A stretch of DNA of 7,678 bases from Bacteroidales bacterium. GTDB taxonomy: Bacteria; Bacteroidota; Bacteroidia; Bacteroidales; P3. The DNA is taken from the NCBI GenBank assembly GCA_017560705.1, contig JAFZEK010000307.1, forward strand, positions 1-7,678. Reading direction: 5' to 3'. Shown in pieces: positions 6,748 to 7,678 of this stretch; within the stretch, counting starts at the first letter, position 1; every line of letters begins with the position of its first letter. Below the pieces are notes generated by a model that saw only the letters and a program-made list of their open reading frames with translations, was not told where the DNA came from and did not search any database. Position numbers and translations under genes: made by a program.

Positions 6748-7332
6748 ATGTACAATTATATATCGGGAAAATTAGCTGAGGCTACACCATCTTATGCAGT
6801 TATAGATAATAATGGTATAGGCTATATGTTGGAAATATCGTTGACAACCTATAGTCAAATTAAAGACTTAAAAGAGGTGAAGTTATATACACATTATGTG
6901 GTGAGAGAAGATGCTCATTTGCTTTTTGGTTTCTACGAAGAAAAGGAGAGAACTTTGTTTCGTAGTTTGATAAATGTTAATGGAGTAGGGGTAGGTACAG
7001 CACGTGTTATGTTATCAACTTTTAGTGCAGCTGAGTTGGTAGGTGCTATAGTGTCGGAGAATGTAAAATTGGTACAAAGCATAAAGGGTATAGGAACTAA
7101 AACTGCTCAGCGTATAGTGCTAGAGTTGCACGACAAATTGGGTAAGGATGAAGATACTCTTATTGCTAATATTGTCCCACAAAACAATAAAAACTTAGAG
7201 GAAGCGTTATCAGCATTAGTGATGCTTGGTTTCCAAAAATCACAAGCCGAAAAGGTATTAAATAAAATATCTTCCGATAAGGTAGGACTAAGTGTAGAAG
7301 AATTGATAAAACAGGCTTTGAAAGTATTGTAG
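6748..7332 (+). CDS. ruvA: RuvA, Holliday junction branch-migration subunit
   Basis: 194 residues, normal for RuvA. It binds four-way DNA junctions as a tetramer and loads the RuvB motor; RuvC then cuts. Domain I (1-64) is the OB fold, opening with MYNYISGKL and containing the usual NNGIGYMLEIS and the VVREDAHLLFGF strand. Domain II (65-135) has two helix-hairpin-helix motifs, LINVNGVGVGTA (74-85) and IKGIGTKTAQRI (112-123), which hold the DNA backbone. Domain III (148-194), EEALSALVMLGF...AEKVL, is the mobile RuvB-binding part. No key part is missing. AGGAG at 6733-6737, inside the last codons of the lipoprotein gene, is 10 bp before the ATG. ruvB and ruvC are not in the window, which is common in this phylum. 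No hairpin terminator follows the TAG at 7330-7332. Confidence 0.97.
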   Translation: MYNYISGKLAEATPSYAVIDNNGIGYMLEISLTTYSQIKDLKEVKLYTHYVVREDAHLLFGFYEEKERTLFRSLINVNGVGVGTARVMLSTFSAAELVGAIVSENVKLVQSIKGIGTKTAQRIVLELHDKLGKDEDTLIANIVPQNNKNLEEALSALVMLGFQKSQAEKVLNKISSDKVGLSVEELIKQALKVL

Positions 7333-7471
7333 GGTATTTATAATTTAGTAAGAAAAAGTTATTGTATAGGTAGGTAAGCAGTTTGGTATAGTTATAAAAT
7401 ATGTATATTATAGTATAGATATTTGCCTTACGTCAAATGTTTGTTTTTTAGAAGGAAGAAACTACTAGTTA

Positions 7472-7506
7472 TATATACAGTAGAAAAACATATATAAGTA
7501 GAAAAA
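7472..7506. repeat. Imperfect tandem repeat, two units of about 19 bp
   Basis: TATATACAGTAGAAAAACA (7472-7490) is followed directly by TATATAAGTAGAAAAA (7491-7506). The units share TATATA and AGTAGAAAAA and differ by a one-base indel between them. AAGTAGAA recurs at 7583-7590. Confidence 0.55.
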
Positions 7507-7528
7507 GTTCAGAGAGTAGAGAGATTTT

Positions 7529-7559
7529 TTTGTATAGGATAGTAAGGATTTGTATTTTG
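7529..7559 (+). promoter_or_regulatory. Possible promoter for the right-edge gene (near-consensus)
   Basis: TTTG at 7529-7532, at the end of a T-run, is followed after 20 bp by TATTTTG at 7553-7559. This is the Bacteroidota -33/-7 pair with one base missing from the -7 spacer (TA-n-TTTG instead of TA-nn-TTTG). It would start a transcript near 7566, about 90 nt before the ATG at 7656. Weak evidence alone. Confidence 0.3.
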
Positions 7560-7589
7560 AATATAGCGAATAAGACAAAGATAAGTAGA

Positions 7590-7628
7590 ATAAAATAGAT
7601 AAGGTATGATAAAATAGTACAAGGTATT
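7590..7628. repeat. Imperfect tandem repeat, units of 19 and 20 bp
   Basis: ATAAAATAGATAAGGTATG (7590-7608) is followed directly by ATAAAATAGTACAAGGTATT (7609-7628). Both share ATAAAATAG and AAGGTAT. The pair ends 27 bp before the probable start codon at 7656, so it would lie in the 5' leader of that gene. Confidence 0.5.
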
Positions 7629-7655
7629 AACAGAGTTATAAAAGTAAAGACGAAG

Positions 7656-7678
7656 ATGGATAAGTGGATAACAGTTTA
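7656..7678 (+). CDS. Probable start of the next gene (5' fragment, possibly sprA/sov)
   Basis: ATG at 7656 opens a frame that runs off the window, reading MDKWITV. The same frame is open back to a TAG at 7596, but this is its only ATG. A short basic start turning hydrophobic suits a signal peptide, though seven residues cannot prove it. From known gene order in many Bacteroidota, the gene following ruvA is often sprA/sov, the very large T9SS outer-membrane translocon protein. The identity is inference from neighbourhood only. No Shine-Dalgarno is seen. Confidence 0.4.

Larger units (their letters stand above)
7333..7655. other. Non-coding, C-poor, TAG-rich spacer between ruvA and the next gene
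   Basis: 323 bp with stops in all forward frames and no recognisable RNA gene. By hand count, 7481-7655 has 37 G but only 7 C, and TAG occurs about 18 times over the spacer. It holds two imperfect tandem repeats (7472-7506 and 7590-7628), a weak inverted repeat (ATTTG 7421-7425 and CAAAT 7434-7438) and one near-consensus promoter (7529-7559). No terminator for ruvA is evident, so read-through into the next gene is possible. Confidence 0.6.

Noticed and set aside
7419..7440. Possible terminator after ruvA (ATTTG/CAAAT)
   Set aside because: The stem is only 5 bp, AT-rich and about 90 bp past the stop. The T-run after it (7444-7449) is preceded by a spacer, so it is too weak to call.
7663..7671. 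DnaA-box-like AGTGGATAA in an AT-rich region, suggesting an origin
   Set aside because: A single 8-of-9 match to TGTGGATAA, inside a probable coding start, with no cluster of further boxes in the AT-rich spacer and no dnaA or dnaN nearby.
1..7678. Insertion sequence, prophage, CRISPR array, toxin-antitoxin or defence genes
   Set aside because: No transposase, integrase, terminal inverted repeats, spaced repeats or defence-type domains were seen in either strand; the gene content is core and envelope functions.

Overview
The window looks like a chromosomal stretch from a low-GC member of the Bacteroidota, most likely order Bacteroidales. Four signs point there. A perfect Bacteroidota housekeeping promoter (TTTG, 20 bp, TAnnTTTG) lies before the second gene. 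A zinc carboxypeptidase ends in a type IX secretion (T9SS) sorting domain. MiaB carries the variants usual for the phylum. A lipoprotein has the surface-export signal of Bacteroidota just after its lipidated cysteine. All supported genes are on the + strand. I see no mobile element, tRNA, rRNA, CRISPR array or prophage gene.

Layout. (1) 1-564 is the 3' part of a conserved Bacteroidota protein of unknown function, cut by the window edge. (2) A promoter at 657-688 appears to drive a tightly packed run: a 185-residue secreted protein of unknown function (816-1373), a GtrA-family membrane protein (1398-1793), a secreted M14 carboxypeptidase with a T9SS C-terminal domain (1818-3560) and miaB (3571-4908). 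Gaps inside the run are 10-24 bp, and it ends at a strong hairpin terminator (4924-4980). (3) After about 275 bp of AT-rich DNA with one candidate promoter and operator-like repeats comes a second transcription unit. It holds a beta-helix lipoprotein starting at TTG (5257-6741) and ruvA (6748-7332), 6 bp apart. (4) 7333-7655 is non-coding, AT-rich, C-poor and TAG-rich, with two sets of imperfect tandem repeats. A probable new gene opens at 7656 and runs off the end; in many Bacteroidota the gene after ruvA is sprA/sov, the T9SS outer-membrane channel.

How the genes fit together. Two are housekeeping: miaB (tRNA A37 thiomethylation) and ruvA (Holliday junction processing). The others are mostly envelope proteins: an exported small protein, an inner-membrane GtrA protein, a T9SS-exported carboxypeptidase predicted to remove C-terminal Lys/Arg, and a predicted surface lipoprotein. 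If the right-edge gene is sprA, a T9SS substrate and the T9SS channel lie within about 4 kb of each other. I did not find a convincing new multi-gene system. The least explained items are the small secreted protein at the head of the first operon, the lipoprotein coupled to ruvA, and the odd spacer after ruvA.
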